DNA of 64,000 bases from Chitinophaga sp. Lineage in GTDB: Bacteria; Bacteroidota; Bacteroidia; Chitinophagales; Chitinophagaceae. The stretch spans positions 248,001 to 312,000 of the forward strand of contig NZ_JAFAIX010000013.1 of the NCBI RefSeq assembly GCF_019236475.1. The letters run 5' to 3'. Of this stretch, positions 1 through 9,640 are shown piece after piece (position 1 is the stretch's first letter; the number at the start of each line of letters is the position of its first letter). The notes beneath the pieces are model-generated. The model was not told the DNA's origin. It was given only the letters and a program-made list of their open reading frames with translations, and ran no database searches. The position numbers and the translations under genes were made by a program.

Positions 1-2
1 GG

Positions 3-602
3 TTCGGAAATATTTTCCGGGAAATGCTCGGTAATCAGCGGGTATTGCCAGTTTACCTATTAGGTGGATTAGCTGGTGGACTGGTGTATATGGCTGCCTA
101 TTACCTGATGGTCCATAATAGCATGGATGCCCTAATGATAGGGGCTTCTGCATCTGTTATGTGCCTGCTGGTAGCTGCTGCTACACAGGTACCGAACTAT
201 GAAATCGGGCTGCTGTTCATTGGATCTGTGAAACTGAAATGGCTGGCGCTCGCCTTGGTGATCATTGGTATCATCACGATGTTTGACGGTAACTTCGGCG
301 GGGTCATGTCCCACTTAGGAGGAGCTGCATTCGGATTCGCTTATATCAAGTTGCTGCAAAATGGGACAGATATGGCAAGGCCGCTCATCTGGCTCTTTAC
401 GCCTAGTGAAAGGAAGTCTTCCAAACAACCAGCTACCAAAAAATTCAAGCCTAAAAAATCTCCACTGAAAATAGTGAAGAAAACAGACGAAAATACCCAG
501 TCCAGACTGGACCAACTCCTCGATAAAATAAATGAAAAAGGTTATTCGAGTCTGAGCGCAGAAGAAAAAGCCTGGTTGGAAAAAGTAAGCAAGGACAGCT
601 AA
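3..602 (+). CDS. Rhomboid family intramembrane serine protease (C-terminal part, 5' end outside window)
   Basis: The reading frame is open to the left edge, so the gene starts upstream. The codons before the first internal ATG (position 24) read FGNIFRE, typical of the rhomboid L1 loop. Several hydrophobic segments follow. GASAS carries the presumed catalytic serine, and MSHLGG carries the histidine of the last core helix, so both members of the Ser-His dyad are present. After the membrane core comes a Lys-rich cytoplasmic tail of about 70 residues, common in Bacteroidota homologues. Rhomboids cut substrate transmembrane segments within the bilayer; the substrate here is unknown. Family assignment is confident; function in this organism is not. 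Confidence 0.85.
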   Translation, partial: FGNIFREMLGNQRVLPVYLLGGLAGGLVYMAAYYLMVHNSMDALMIGASASVMCLLVAAATQVPNYEIGLLFIGSVKLKWLALALVIIGIITMFDGNFGGVMSHLGGAAFGFAYIKLLQNGTDMARPLIWLFTPSERKSSKQPATKKFKPKKSPLKIVKKTDENTQSRLDQLLDKINEKGYSSLSAEEKAWLEKVSKDS

Positions 603-648
603 AGGGTTGGCTGTCTGGCCCAAATATCCTTCATCCCAATCAATTGAT

Positions 649-656
649 TAACTTTG
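649..656 (+). promoter_or_regulatory. Candidate -7 box (TAACTTTG) for ispH
   Basis: TAACTTTG matches the Bacteroidota -7 consensus TAnnTTTG and lies 26 nt before the ispH ATG. No clear TTTG -33 element is seen at the expected distance, so this is tentative. Confidence 0.3.
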
Positions 657-682
657 CCAACAATTTATAGGCTCATCAAGAC

Positions 683-1903
683 ATGAAAACATTCAACGTT
701 CCGGTAATATATCGCAGTCCGCTGATCACCGCTATTAAAAACCAGCGCAAACAGCAGGACCGTATGAAAAAAGATTTCACCCCTACCGTACTGGATTTCG
801 GTCCGCTGAAGATACTGCTGGCAAGGCATTTCGGCTTTTGTTATGGTGTAGAGAATGCCATCGAGATTGCTTTTAAGACGGTAGACGAGAATCCCGGCAA
901 ACGCATTTTCCTCCTCAGTGAAATGATTCATAACCCTCATGTGAACAACGATCTGCTGAGCAGAGGCGTACAGTTTCTCATGGATACCAGTGGCAAACAA
1001 CTTGTTCCTTGGTCTGAATTGCAGCCGGAAGATATTGTGATTGTCCCTGCTTTCGGAACTACCCTGGAAATCGAAAAGCAACTGGAACAACTGGGTATAG
1101 AACCTTTGAAATACAATACTACCTGTCCTTTCGTGGAAAGAGTGTGGAATAAGGCAGAACAGATTGGTCAGAAAGACTATACTGTTATTGTGCACGGCAA
1201 ACCCAAACATGAAGAGACCCGCGCTACTTTCAGCCATAGTCAAGCCAATACCGCAACGGTGGTGGTGAAAGATATGAAAGAGGCCATCCTACTGGGTGAA
1301 TTCATCAATGGCAAAAGACCTGCTGCCGAATTCGCGACCGCCTTTGCCGGTCAGTTTTCACCAGGATTTGATGTAGAAAAAGATTTGCAGCGTGTGGGCG
1401 TAGTAAACCAGACTACCATGCTGGCTACAGAAACCCAGGCTATTGCCGATCATATCAAAGATGTGATGGTAGCCACTTTCGGATTAACGGAAGAAAATTT
1501 ATCCGAAAGGTTTGCCGATACCAGAGATACCCTCTGCTATGCCACCAACGATAACCAAAGTGCTGTAATCGGCATGCTTCGCGAACCGGCAGACCTGGCC
1601 GTGGTAGTAGGCGGCTATAACAGCTCCAATACTTCCCACCTGGTAGAGCTCTGCGAAGAGCAACTACCTACTTTCTTTGTTTCCGATCCGGAACAACTGG
1701 AATCCAAAACAGCAGTACGTCATTATAACTTCCATAATAAAGAGAAAAAGTACTCCCAAAGCTTCCTGCCGGAAAAAGATCAGGTCACTATTTTGTTGAC
1801 AAGCGGCGCCTCTTGCCCTGATGCTTTAGTGGAAGGAGTTATCCGCAAGTTGCTCTCTTTCTATCAACTGGAGCACAAAGCGGATGAACTAGCTATGGCA
1901 TAA
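683..1903 (+). CDS. ispH: 4-hydroxy-3-methylbut-2-enyl diphosphate reductase
   Basis: IspH (LytB) performs the last step of the MEP isoprenoid pathway, reducing HMBPP to IPP and DMAPP with a [4Fe-4S] cluster in the cytoplasm. The three cluster cysteines are visible: C53 in FGFCYGV, C148 in NTTCPF and C285 in DTLCYAT. VVNQTTML and GGYNSSNTSHL are also family signatures. At 406 residues it is the long form, with an N-terminal extension and an internal insert relative to the roughly 310-residue E. coli enzyme, as in other Bacteroidota. The ATG at 683 is the first in frame. A strong terminator follows, so it appears to be transcribed alone or with the upstream gene. Confidence 0.95.
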   Translation: MKTFNVPVIYRSPLITAIKNQRKQQDRMKKDFTPTVLDFGPLKILLARHFGFCYGVENAIEIAFKTVDENPGKRIFLLSEMIHNPHVNNDLLSRGVQFLMDTSGKQLVPWSELQPEDIVIVPAFGTTLEIEKQLEQLGIEPLKYNTTCPFVERVWNKAEQIGQKDYTVIVHGKPKHEETRATFSHSQANTATVVVKDMKEAILLGEFINGKRPAAEFATAFAGQFSPGFDVEKDLQRVGVVNQTTMLATETQAIADHIKDVMVATFGLTEENLSERFADTRDTLCYATNDNQSAVIGMLREPADLAVVVGGYNSSNTSHLVELCEEQLPTFFVSDPEQLESKTAVRHYNFHNKEKKYSQSFLPEKDQVTILLTSGASCPDALVEGVIRKLLSFYQLEHKADELAMA

Positions 1904-1942
1904 AATTACAATTCGTAAAGAACTTATAAATAGGCATATAAC

Positions 1943-1972
1943 AAAAAAGACACCACTCAGGTGTCTTTTTTC
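1943..1972 (+). terminator. Rho-independent terminator after ispH
   Basis: GACACC (1949-1954) and GGTGTC (1960-1965) pair across a 5-nt loop. The stem is extended by an A-run on the left and a T-run on the right, and a run of T follows. The hairpin could work in both directions. Confidence 0.85.
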
Positions 1973-2167
1973 TTTGGGGCTAATCACGCTAGTAATGCAG
2001 AGAATAAAATCTTTATATAAGGTTTATATTGTAATCTTGATACAAATCTAATTGTTAGCAAAAAGGCATGCAACTTCCAATTATTATCCGGTAGCTAAAT
2101 TACCATAAGTGGTATAAAAACGTTAAAATCTGGAATTAACATTTCTAAGTTGCTGAATAGCTGAAGG

Positions 2168-2932
2168 CTAGAACTGCATTGCCTTTTTCAGGAATTCGGC
2201 TTTGCGTCTTCTTGACACTTCGACTTGCGTACCATCGCTCATCAATGCAAAACCGCCCTCTCCTTGTATATATGATTGCATCTGTTGCAGGTTGATCAAA
2301 TGAGAATTATGCACCCGGAAAAAATCCACGTCTGTTAGGAGTTCTTCAAACTCCTTCAGCGGACGGGACACCATCAGGTTCTTTTTATCTGTGAAGAAAA
2401 TTTTGGTGTAGTTGCCGGTAGATTCACATCTCACGATATTCTGTACGGGCATAAACACTAATCCGTTGATGGTAGGCAAGGCGATTTTCTTATGCGTCTG
2501 CTGTAAGGTTTTCATGTTTTGCAGGAAAACTTCCAGGGGAGAAACAGACTGATCTTTGGATTTATTCTGTTGCTTCTCTCGGAATTTATCCAGCGCATCT
2601 TGGAGTTCCTTTACGCTAAAGGGTTTCAGCAGATAATCCAAAGCATTGAACTTAATCGCTTTCAGGGCATATTGTTCATAAGCCGTTGTAAAAATAACAT
2701 CGAAGGTTACTTTTTCATATTGGCGCAATAGTTCAAATCCGTTTTGGTGGGGCATTTCCACATCGAGGAATACCAGATCTGGCTGGAGTTCATCGATTAA
2801 TTCGCGGCCTTCCCTGACACTATTGGCCGCTCCAATCACTTGCACACCGGGGCATTTCTTAAGGAGCATTGTTTGGAGTGCGTCTATACAGTGTTGCTCA
2901 TCATCTACGATAATGGCTTTTATGTCACTCAT
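2168..2932 (-). CDS. LytTR-family response regulator
   Basis: This 254-residue protein has an N-terminal receiver domain (about residues 3-120) with the acidic pair at D10-D11, phospho-acceptor D57 in VFLDVEMP, and the conserved Lys in LLKPF. A C-terminal LytTR DNA-binding domain (about 145-252) contains NYTKIFF and FFRVHNSHLIN. It lies 22 bp downstream of a histidine kinase of the type that normally partners LytTR regulators, so the two form a two-component system in one operon. The target genes are unknown. ATG start. Confidence 0.93.
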   Translation of the reverse strand: MSDIKAIIVDDEQHCIDALQTMLLKKCPGVQVIGAANSVREGRELIDELQPDLVFLDVEMPHQNGFELLRQYEKVTFDVIFTTAYEQYALKAIKFNALDYLLKPFSVKELQDALDKFREKQQNKSKDQSVSPLEVFLQNMKTLQQTHKKIALPTINGLVFMPVQNIVRCESTGNYTKIFFTDKKNLMVSRPLKEFEELLTDVDFFRVHNSHLINLQQMQSYIQGEGGFALMSDGTQVEVSRRRKAEFLKKAMQF

Positions 2933-2954
2933 TTATGTAGGTTTTAGTTATATG

Positions 2955-4904
2955 CTAGAAAATAAATTCCGCAGGCAATATGATAGTAACCAGGGTGCCA
3001 GTTGGTTCTCCGGTAGTATCTTCCAGGTCTGTCACTATTACGCTGGCATCTTTGTTATTGATTTTACGAATCAGGTCAATTCTGCCTTCTGTTACCTTCA
3101 TACCAACAGAGGTATGCGTTTTGCCTTTCCTGGCTTTGATTTCCATAGCTCTCTTTCTTCCGATACCGTTATCGGTAATGGTACATACAAGGCTGCGTCC
3201 TTCCAGTCGGATGCCGATATCCAGTTGACCTTTCTCATTCGATTTATGTACGAGTCCGTGCCAAATAGCGTTTTCCACATAGGGCTGTAATATCATGGGA
3301 GGAATCAGTACTTCTTCATCATGGATATCAGGCGCCACCGTAATCCGATAATCAAATATACCATTACATCTTAAGGATTCCAGGTCTAGGTATAGGCGCA
3401 GGGATTCCAGTTCTTTATTCAGGGAAACAAAGGTATGCTGGGTATTATCCAGGATGAGGCGCATTAGTTTGGAAAATTTGGTAAGATAGTCCGACGCTTC
3501 TTCCTGGTTATTGCTCCAGATATACCGATGTATGGAACTAAGAGAGTTGAAAATGAAGTGGGGATTCATCTGCGAACGAAGGGACCGGAGTTCCAACTGC
3601 AAGGTTTGCTTCTTTTCTTCCAGGTTCCGGTGACGGATATAGAAGAACCCTCCTACTGTTAGCATCGTCAGAAAGGCCACCAGCGCAAAGATAAAAACTA
3701 CGTTTCTTTTTGTGCGCAATTCTCCTACCATTTTATCGTGTTCCAGGGCGCGGATCTGGTTATCTTTCCGGTCCACATCGTAGATGGCCTGCATCTGGTT
3801 CAGGGCCATCGCGGACTTTTCATTGAGGATGCTATCCTTGTAGAGCAGTGATTTATCTGTGGCATCCAGGGATTTCTGGAAGTCGCCGTTGTTCTTGTAA
3901 TCCAATGCCAAGGCCTTGTAAATATCCATGAGCAGGGATTTGAAGCCCCAATAAGTGCTTAATGCAATTGCCTCTTGGAAGAAATGCCGGGCTTCCTCAT
4001 GTTTGTTTTGTACGCTCAGCAGTTTACCGATATTCAGATAGCTTTCTGCCATGTGTACTTTATCATCTACCTGATCATTGACCTGTAAGGCTTTCTGGAG
4101 ATATTCCATGGCGGTGGCATAATCTTTCTTTTCCTGGTATGCGGAGCCCAGGGAATTAAAGCAGATGACTTTCCCGGTGCTACTCTTTATTTTTTCATTG
4201 ATCGCCAGGGAGCTTTTATAATGTTGGATAGCCAGGTCCAGTTTGCCCAGGCCTTGATAGGCATAGCCCAGGTTTCCCAGGTTGATAGCCATTCCGAGGG
4301 GATTATTACTTTCCTCCTCCAGCTTCAACGCATGTTGAAAACGTTCGATGGCCAACTCATATTTCCCTTCTGATAACTGGATATTACCGATGCTATTAGT
4401 GGCTACACAGATATTCTTCACGTTGCCAATTTTTTCCGCGATCTGGAGGGCAGCAAAATGATAATCGAAGGCTTTCTGGAGCTTATCCAGGCGGCGGCAA
4501 TCGACGCCGGCATTGTTGAGCGACTGGCATAACAACACCGAGTCTTTGGCCTCTTGGGCGTATTTAATGGCTCTTTCGTGATAGTCTTCCGCCAGGATGT
4601 ATTGCGACTTATTCCTTTTGGCGATACCCAGTTCAGTATAGGCCATGGATAGCCCTTGTGGATATTTCAACTCCTGGCTCATCACGATGGCCTCTTGCAG
4701 GAAGATATTCTCTTTTTTATGGGCATCGAAATAAGCGGCGGTAGCCCGACTCTCTTCCAACCATACTCTTACGGTGGAAGTATCTGGCCTCAATTGTCGC
4801 AGGGAATCCAGCAAATGATATGTAAACAGCGAATCCTGGGCGAAAACGCCAGGAATTACCCCTAGGAACAGGAGCAACCAACTACATACTGATCTGATTG
4901 ACAT
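2955..4904 (-). CDS. Sensor histidine kinase with TPR sensor region (LytS/YehU-type core)
   Basis: A signal peptide is followed by tandem TPR repeats over about residues 60-350 (for example NLGYAYQGLGKLDLAIQHY). One transmembrane helix (about 400-420) precedes a His_kinase domain with the phospho-histidine motif MNPHFIFNSLSSIHRY. A HATPase region with ITDNGIGRKRA ends the protein. TPRs are predicted outside the inner membrane and may sense a protein or envelope ligand. An upstream TTG at 4913 would add three residues; the ATG at 4904 gives a cleaner signal peptide and was chosen. The LytTR regulator gene follows closely. Confidence 0.9.
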   Translation of the reverse strand: MSIRSVCSWLLLFLGVIPGVFAQDSLFTYHLLDSLRQLRPDTSTVRVWLEESRATAAYFDAHKKENIFLQEAIVMSQELKYPQGLSMAYTELGIAKRNKSQYILAEDYHERAIKYAQEAKDSVLLCQSLNNAGVDCRRLDKLQKAFDYHFAALQIAEKIGNVKNICVATNSIGNIQLSEGKYELAIERFQHALKLEEESNNPLGMAINLGNLGYAYQGLGKLDLAIQHYKSSLAINEKIKSSTGKVICFNSLGSAYQEKKDYATAMEYLQKALQVNDQVDDKVHMAESYLNIGKLLSVQNKHEEARHFFQEAIALSTYWGFKSLLMDIYKALALDYKNNGDFQKSLDATDKSLLYKDSILNEKSAMALNQMQAIYDVDRKDNQIRALEHDKMVGELRTKRNVVFIFALVAFLTMLTVGGFFYIRHRNLEEKKQTLQLELRSLRSQMNPHFIFNSLSSIHRYIWSNNQEEASDYLTKFSKLMRLILDNTQHTFVSLNKELESLRLYLDLESLRCNGIFDYRITVAPDIHDEEVLIPPMILQPYVENAIWHGLVHKSNEKGQLDIGIRLEGRSLVCTITDNGIGRKRAMEIKARKGKTHTSVGMKVTEGRIDLIRKINNKDASVIVTDLEDTTGEPTGTLVTIILPAEFIF

Positions 4905-5006
4905 CAGCAGCAAGATAATATTTTTTTACAGGCGAAAAACGCGGGGCTGGAAGGGTATCCCCCAGGGCAGCCGCATCACCAACTGCCCTGTCAGGGAAAG
5001 AACTGC

Positions 5007-6197
5007 TTAAATAGCAGTGTGGGGCTGTTTATTACCGTTTACAATCTGCATAATAGTAGCTACGCTTGTTGCGGAGCGGTAGCCATCAGGAGCGGTGTGT
5101 TTTACATAATCCACCAACTGATCTATGGATGAAACTGCCACATGCATGCGGGTATCAGAGGAAGCATAATATATTAAGACACGGCCATCCTCGTCGGCAA
5201 TCCAGCCATTAGAGAAAAGCACGTTGGACACATCGCCGATCCTCTCCTGCCCTTCTGGTCCCATGAAGTAGCCTGCAGGCTTGTGTATCACGCGGGTGAT
5301 ATCGTGCAGGTCTGTCATGAACATATAGAGCACGTAACGGAAACCAGCAGCGGTATTTCTTACACCGTGAGCCAGGTGCAGCCAGCCTTCCGCCGTTTTG
5401 ATAGGCGCTGGGCCTTGACCGTTTTTAAGTTCGCTGATAGTATGGTAATGTCTTGGATCGATCACTTGTTCCGTAGTTACCACTGCTTTTGTCATATCTT
5501 TCGTATAGCCGATAGCGATACCTCCGCCGGAACCAGCTTCAATGAAGTTGTCCTGGGGTCTGGTATAGAGTGCATACTGGCCGTTTACGAATTCCGGATG
5601 CAGCACCACATTGCGTTGTTGCGGAGAGCTAGTAATCAGGTCCGGGAGTCTTTCCCAGGATTCCATATCACGGGTACGGACAATACCGCATTGCGCGATG
5701 GCGGAAGACATATCACCGGGAGCAGCCGCAGGATCTTTTCTTTCTGTACAAAACAGCCCATAGATCCATCCATCCTCGTGGGCGGTCAGTCGGATATCAT
5801 AAACGTTTACATCAGGATTTTCTGTTTCAGGGATGGCTACCGGCATTTCCCGGAATTGCCATTGCTGGATCCCATCCTTACTTTCAGCGATAGCAAAGAA
5901 AGATTTGCGATCAGCGCCTTCCACGCGCACCATCATCAGGTATTTGTCTTGCCATTTGATAGCGCCCGCATTAAAAGTGGCATTGATGCCAAAGCGTTCC
6001 ATCAGGAAGGGGTTACGTTGCTGGTTCAAATCGTAACGCCAGGTAAGAGGGGTATGCGCAGCCGTCAGGACGGGATGCTGATATCGTTCAAAGATACCGT
6101 TGCCTGGGAGCACCGGTTTGTTCTCCAGTTGAATCAGCGCATCCTGGGCTGTTTGTAATTGCTTTAATCGTTCACCGAAAGTTTCTCGCATTCTCAT
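5007..6197 (-). CDS. GH130 4-O-beta-D-mannosyl-D-glucose phosphorylase
   Basis: GH130_1 enzymes split 4-O-beta-mannosyl-glucose with phosphate, giving alpha-mannose 1-phosphate and glucose in the cytoplasm. The 396-residue sequence follows the family closely: YPVLTAAH-like YQHPVLTAAHTP, RNPFLMERFGINATFNAGAI, MVRVEGADRKSFFA, then NVYDIRLTAHEDG with the proposed general acid at D134, and GDVSNVLFSNGWIADEDG. There is no signal peptide. It lies 13 bp after the SSS symporter gene, so import and phosphorolysis are coupled. The mannobiose 2-epimerase and GH26 mannanase found beside the Bacteroides fragilis homologue are absent from the window. Other GH130 specificities remain possible, but the resemblance is strongest to the mannosyl-glucose group. 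Confidence 0.92.
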   Translation of the reverse strand: MRMRETFGERLKQLQTAQDALIQLENKPVLPGNGIFERYQHPVLTAAHTPLTWRYDLNQQRNPFLMERFGINATFNAGAIKWQDKYLMMVRVEGADRKSFFAIAESKDGIQQWQFREMPVAIPETENPDVNVYDIRLTAHEDGWIYGLFCTERKDPAAAPGDMSSAIAQCGIVRTRDMESWERLPDLITSSPQQRNVVLHPEFVNGQYALYTRPQDNFIEAGSGGGIAIGYTKDMTKAVVTTEQVIDPRHYHTISELKNGQGPAPIKTAEGWLHLAHGVRNTAAGFRYVLYMFMTDLHDITRVIHKPAGYFMGPEGQERIGDVSNVLFSNGWIADEDGRVLIYYASSDTRMHVAVSSIDQLVDYVKHTAPDGYRSATSVATIMQIVNGNKQPHTAI

Positions 6198-6210
6198 AAT
6201 TTATATCGCT

Positions 6211-8031
6211 TCATATTTTATTGAGGTTATCCCACCAGTATTTTTTCAGCAGGTAGAGCATGACTACCAGGATAGCACCTGTTACGTACATAGGCACTTT
6301 TTGTTCCAGTACCAGGTACATAGGTAATGCCATCAAGCACAACTGTGCAATGATACCTACCACTACATTGAACATGTCTCTGCCGAAATGCCGGTTGGAT
6401 TCCAGGTCGGGATTTTCCGCCTGCATTTGTTGAAGTACCGGTTTCCAAAAGCCCCAAGGGCGTACGTTATAATAGAACTGTCCCAATGTTTTTGCATCCA
6501 CCGGAGGAGTAGATAATGTTCCGGCTATGCAACCAATCAACGAAATCACTAATATCACTGGGAAATAGTACAGATTTAAGCCTGTAAAAATATAGGGACA
6601 AATAAGTGCCGCTGCGATACCGGACAACATACCCCAGAAGAAGCCGTAGCCGTTGAACCGCCACCAATACCATTTCAGGACATTGGCTGCTACATAGCCG
6701 CCCCATAATCCGGATACCAGCCATTGCAATACACTATTTACATCTTTCGCGAATACACCGATGACAATACTAATCACCACGATGAGTATACCTGCGAGAT
6801 AGTTTACACTACTGATTTTCCTGTTACTGGCTTCAGGGTTAATATATTTTAGGTAGACATCATTCACTATATATGCCTGGGCTGCATTCAGCGTACCAGC
6901 GAAAGTACCGATGAAAGAGGCCAGCATACCGGCCACCAGCAATCCCATCACGCCTACAGGCGCAAAGCTGCTGATAGCAGCAGGTAATATTTTTTCAAAA
7001 TCGATATGGTCGCCAGTTTTCAGATTGAGCTGTTTGTAGTAGATCAGTCCGAGTACTGCAAACCCGATTATCATGAGGTATCTTACAGGCATTAACACAA
7101 TGGATACAAAGCCGCTCATTTTAGCTGCATCTTGTGGACTACGTGTACTGAGGATTTTCTGCATATCGTAGTTGGGCGCAGGGCCGGCAAGACTTACCAG
7201 CAGTCCTTTGAAGACCATCATCATGAAGAAGGCGCCAAACATCGTGTAGCCGTCACTGTTAATTTTTTCATTCACTTCCGGAATGATCCGACCCCAGTCC
7301 AGGTTGAGTTTCCAACCGAAGAAAGGATTCATCCAGCCTTCAGGGACGTCCAGTGCATGGACCGCAAGGGCTCTCATCGCAATAACCGCAATTATAATGG
7401 CGGCGGCAGTACGAATCACATATTGTACCGCGTCTGCCCAAACAATACTACTCATACCACCCAGAATACTATAGAACACTGCAAACAGTGCAAAAGCTAC
7501 TCCGTATAAGTGAGGTACGTATTCCGGTTGAACGGTAAAAGGAATATAAGGGGCAATATTAGACCAAGGGATAAATATCTCCATAAACTTACCTAAGCCC
7601 ACAAAGCCATAAGCCATGAATCCTAGGCAACTGATCAAAGCGAAAACCACTGTGATCGTATGAGAGAGCGCTGCATCTTTGCCGTTTCCAAAACGGGTGA
7701 TGATCCATTCCGCACCGGTGCTAACATTAGAGCGTCTGAGCCAAGCACTGACAAACACCATCATGAATACCTGGTTGAAGATAGGCCACAGCCACGGGAT
7801 CCAGATGCTCTTCATGCCGTATACGAAAGTCAGTGTCACCAGCCACATGGTACCTGAAATGTCGAACATATCCGCAGCATTGGAGAGTCCGAGCATGTAC
7901 CATGGGAGCGACTTTCCACCCAACATATACGCCGTCTTATTTTGTTTTGCTTTTCTTCTTAAGAGTAGTCCTATCAGTACGATAATACCCAGGTAAATTC
8001 CGATAATGATCCAGTCAGTTAATTGCAGCAT
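6211..8031 (-). CDS. Sodium:solute symporter (SSS family), probable mannosyl-glucose importer
   Basis: The 606-residue polytopic protein has about 13-14 hydrophobic segments. SSS signatures include the N-terminal IIIGIYLGIIVLIGLLL helix, the YMLGGKSLPW loop and SNAADMFDISGTMW. Such carriers bring sugars or other small solutes across the inner membrane with Na+. Its place between the SusD and GH130 genes suggests it imports the beta-mannosyl-glucose or related oligosaccharide that SusCD delivers to the periplasm; this substrate is inferred from context only. A stable hairpin (8059-8087) separates it from susD. Confidence 0.9.
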   Translation of the reverse strand: MLQLTDWIIIGIYLGIIVLIGLLLRRKAKQNKTAYMLGGKSLPWYMLGLSNAADMFDISGTMWLVTLTFVYGMKSIWIPWLWPIFNQVFMMVFVSAWLRRSNVSTGAEWIITRFGNGKDAALSHTITVVFALISCLGFMAYGFVGLGKFMEIFIPWSNIAPYIPFTVQPEYVPHLYGVAFALFAVFYSILGGMSSIVWADAVQYVIRTAAAIIIAVIAMRALAVHALDVPEGWMNPFFGWKLNLDWGRIIPEVNEKINSDGYTMFGAFFMMMVFKGLLVSLAGPAPNYDMQKILSTRSPQDAAKMSGFVSIVLMPVRYLMIIGFAVLGLIYYKQLNLKTGDHIDFEKILPAAISSFAPVGVMGLLVAGMLASFIGTFAGTLNAAQAYIVNDVYLKYINPEASNRKISSVNYLAGILIVVISIVIGVFAKDVNSVLQWLVSGLWGGYVAANVLKWYWWRFNGYGFFWGMLSGIAAALICPYIFTGLNLYYFPVILVISLIGCIAGTLSTPPVDAKTLGQFYYNVRPWGFWKPVLQQMQAENPDLESNRHFGRDMFNVVVGIIAQLCLMALPMYLVLEQKVPMYVTGAILVVMLYLLKKYWWDNLNKI

Positions 8032-8058
8032 TCTTTTGGTTTTTGATCTTCACAAAAT

Positions 8059-8087
8059 AACGCCAGGGGAAATTTTCCCCCGGCGTT
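8059..8087 (-). promoter_or_regulatory. Intra-operon hairpin between SusD and symporter genes
   Basis: AACGCC (8059-8064) pairs with GGCGTT (8082-8087), and GGGG (8066-8069) with CCCC (8077-8080), with one internal mismatch. There is no U-run on the minus-strand side, so mRNA stabilisation or processing is more likely than full termination. This could set higher susCD than transporter mRNA. Confidence 0.5.
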
Positions 8088-8101
8088 GTTGTGAAAGTAA
8101 T

Positions 8102-9619
8102 TTACTGTTTATCCCACCAAACACGGGTCATATATTCATCTTTACCCTGATTAGTTAAGGAAGACTGAATACCTTTCGGGTTGTTCACTTTTTCATTCAG
8201 AGGGTAGGTAAGTCTTCTTGGAATTTGGCTGTTGGTGATATTACCAGCGTAATTCGTTGGAGTCAGCACAGGATAACCAGTACGACGCCAGTTGGCATGA
8301 GACTCCCAGCCATTGAGGAAAGTAGCGATCCAATATTGAGTACCCAGCGCTTTCAACTGATCAGCAGCTACTGCTGGGAAAGGATTGGCAGCCAGGTAAG
8401 CTTGTGTCTGAGCATCGGTAATTACACCACCTGCACCATATGCCGCTTGCTGTTTCATAGAGTTGGTAACAGCTTGCGCATACAGGCCGGCAGCATCGCC
8501 GCTCATCCAACCTTTTACTACTATTTCAGACTGCATCAGTTGTACTTCAGCAGGCGTTAGGAGAAAAGTAGGAGCTGTTTGCTGCAAGATTACTTTGGTA
8601 TTCAAAGTAGCGTAAGATTGCAGTTGATCGCCAGGGAAAGCAGCATTGAAAGCTGCCAGGTCCAGGCCATTTGGCAAGCCTTTCAGGTTAGCCAGGGTCG
8701 TGTCTCCACTAACGGTACTAACAAACACGCCTCTTCTTGGGTCGGCAGTGTTTACCAGTTGACTCAGGAAAGTTTTACTGATTTTGATTTTGGTATCTGC
8801 CAGTGTATAACTGTTAAAGGTATACGTAATTGGGTTGGACACCTCATTTCTTTCGGAAGTATGTTTGATCATACAAACATCGGTTGGATCGCTCATCACG
8901 CCACCAGCGATCGCTTTGGAAGCCCAGTCTTTCGCTTTCGCGATATCCTGTTTTTCCATACGCAGCGCCAGTTTCAGCATGAGGGAGTAAGCCAATTTTT
9001 TCCATTTATTCAGATCACCGTTGTACACGATATCTGCGGAGCCCAAAGCTGTTTTAGAAGCATCGAATGCCGCCGCCGCTTCAGATAATTCTTTCAGCAT
9101 ATCTGCATAGATATCTGACTGTTTATCATAGTTAGGCGTCACATTACCTGTGATATAACCTTTACCTGCATCGAAGTAAGGTACATCGCCGTATGCATCT
9201 GTCAGGCGTTGGAAGACAAGCACTTTCCAGATTCTAGCCGCACTCAACAAGTTGATTTGTGCAGGGTCTTTCTTCACGTTTTCGATCAACTGCACCGCAT
9301 TGTTGATGATCAGCATATAGGAATCATCCTGCAGGTTACCAGCGTTATCGCTCTTCAGGTATTTGTCTCCTTCACCGCCATCTATTGTTTCTGTGGAAGA
9401 CAACTGCTGCATCGCCATCATGTCGAAGCTCAGGTTTGTTCGGCGGATGGTACCACGGCCCAACGTAGCGGTAGCCAGTTCCACATTGCTCAACATAGTA
9501 GCAGGAGGAATAGCCGTAGTGCTATTCGGGTTTTTATTGACGTTTTCCAGGTCTTTCGTACAGCTCGCAGAAAGCAGCATGAGGGAAGCACCGATATATA
9601 CCAGATATTTTCTTTTCAT
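8102..9619 (-). CDS. SusD/RagB-type outer-membrane lipoprotein (SusD-like_2 group)
   Basis: The signal peptide ends in a lipobox-like LSASC, with Cys followed by TKDLENVNKNPN. The mature helical region holds AARIWKVLVFQRLTDAYGDVPYFDA, the TPR-like SusD core, and the C-terminal NGWESHANWRRTGYP typical of this group. SusD proteins form the lid over the SusC channel and bind the glycan on the cell surface. The gene follows susC by 21 bp. With the downstream symporter and GH130 phosphorylase, the ligand is predicted to be a mannose-glucose oligomer such as glucomannan fragments; this is inference. Confidence 0.92.
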   Translation of the reverse strand: MKRKYLVYIGASLMLLSASCTKDLENVNKNPNSTTAIPPATMLSNVELATATLGRGTIRRTNLSFDMMAMQQLSSTETIDGGEGDKYLKSDNAGNLQDDSYMLIINNAVQLIENVKKDPAQINLLSAARIWKVLVFQRLTDAYGDVPYFDAGKGYITGNVTPNYDKQSDIYADMLKELSEAAAAFDASKTALGSADIVYNGDLNKWKKLAYSLMLKLALRMEKQDIAKAKDWASKAIAGGVMSDPTDVCMIKHTSERNEVSNPITYTFNSYTLADTKIKISKTFLSQLVNTADPRRGVFVSTVSGDTTLANLKGLPNGLDLAAFNAAFPGDQLQSYATLNTKVILQQTAPTFLLTPAEVQLMQSEIVVKGWMSGDAAGLYAQAVTNSMKQQAAYGAGGVITDAQTQAYLAANPFPAVAADQLKALGTQYWIATFLNGWESHANWRRTGYPVLTPTNYAGNITNSQIPRRLTYPLNEKVNNPKGIQSSLTNQGKDEYMTRVWWDKQ

Positions 9620-9640
9620 AAATTTTCTCTTTAACTGTAA

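Noticed and set aside
5283..6158. Plus-strand frame of 291 codons antisense to the GH130 gene
   Set aside because: It is antisense to a confidently identified enzyme and resembles no protein family I recognise.
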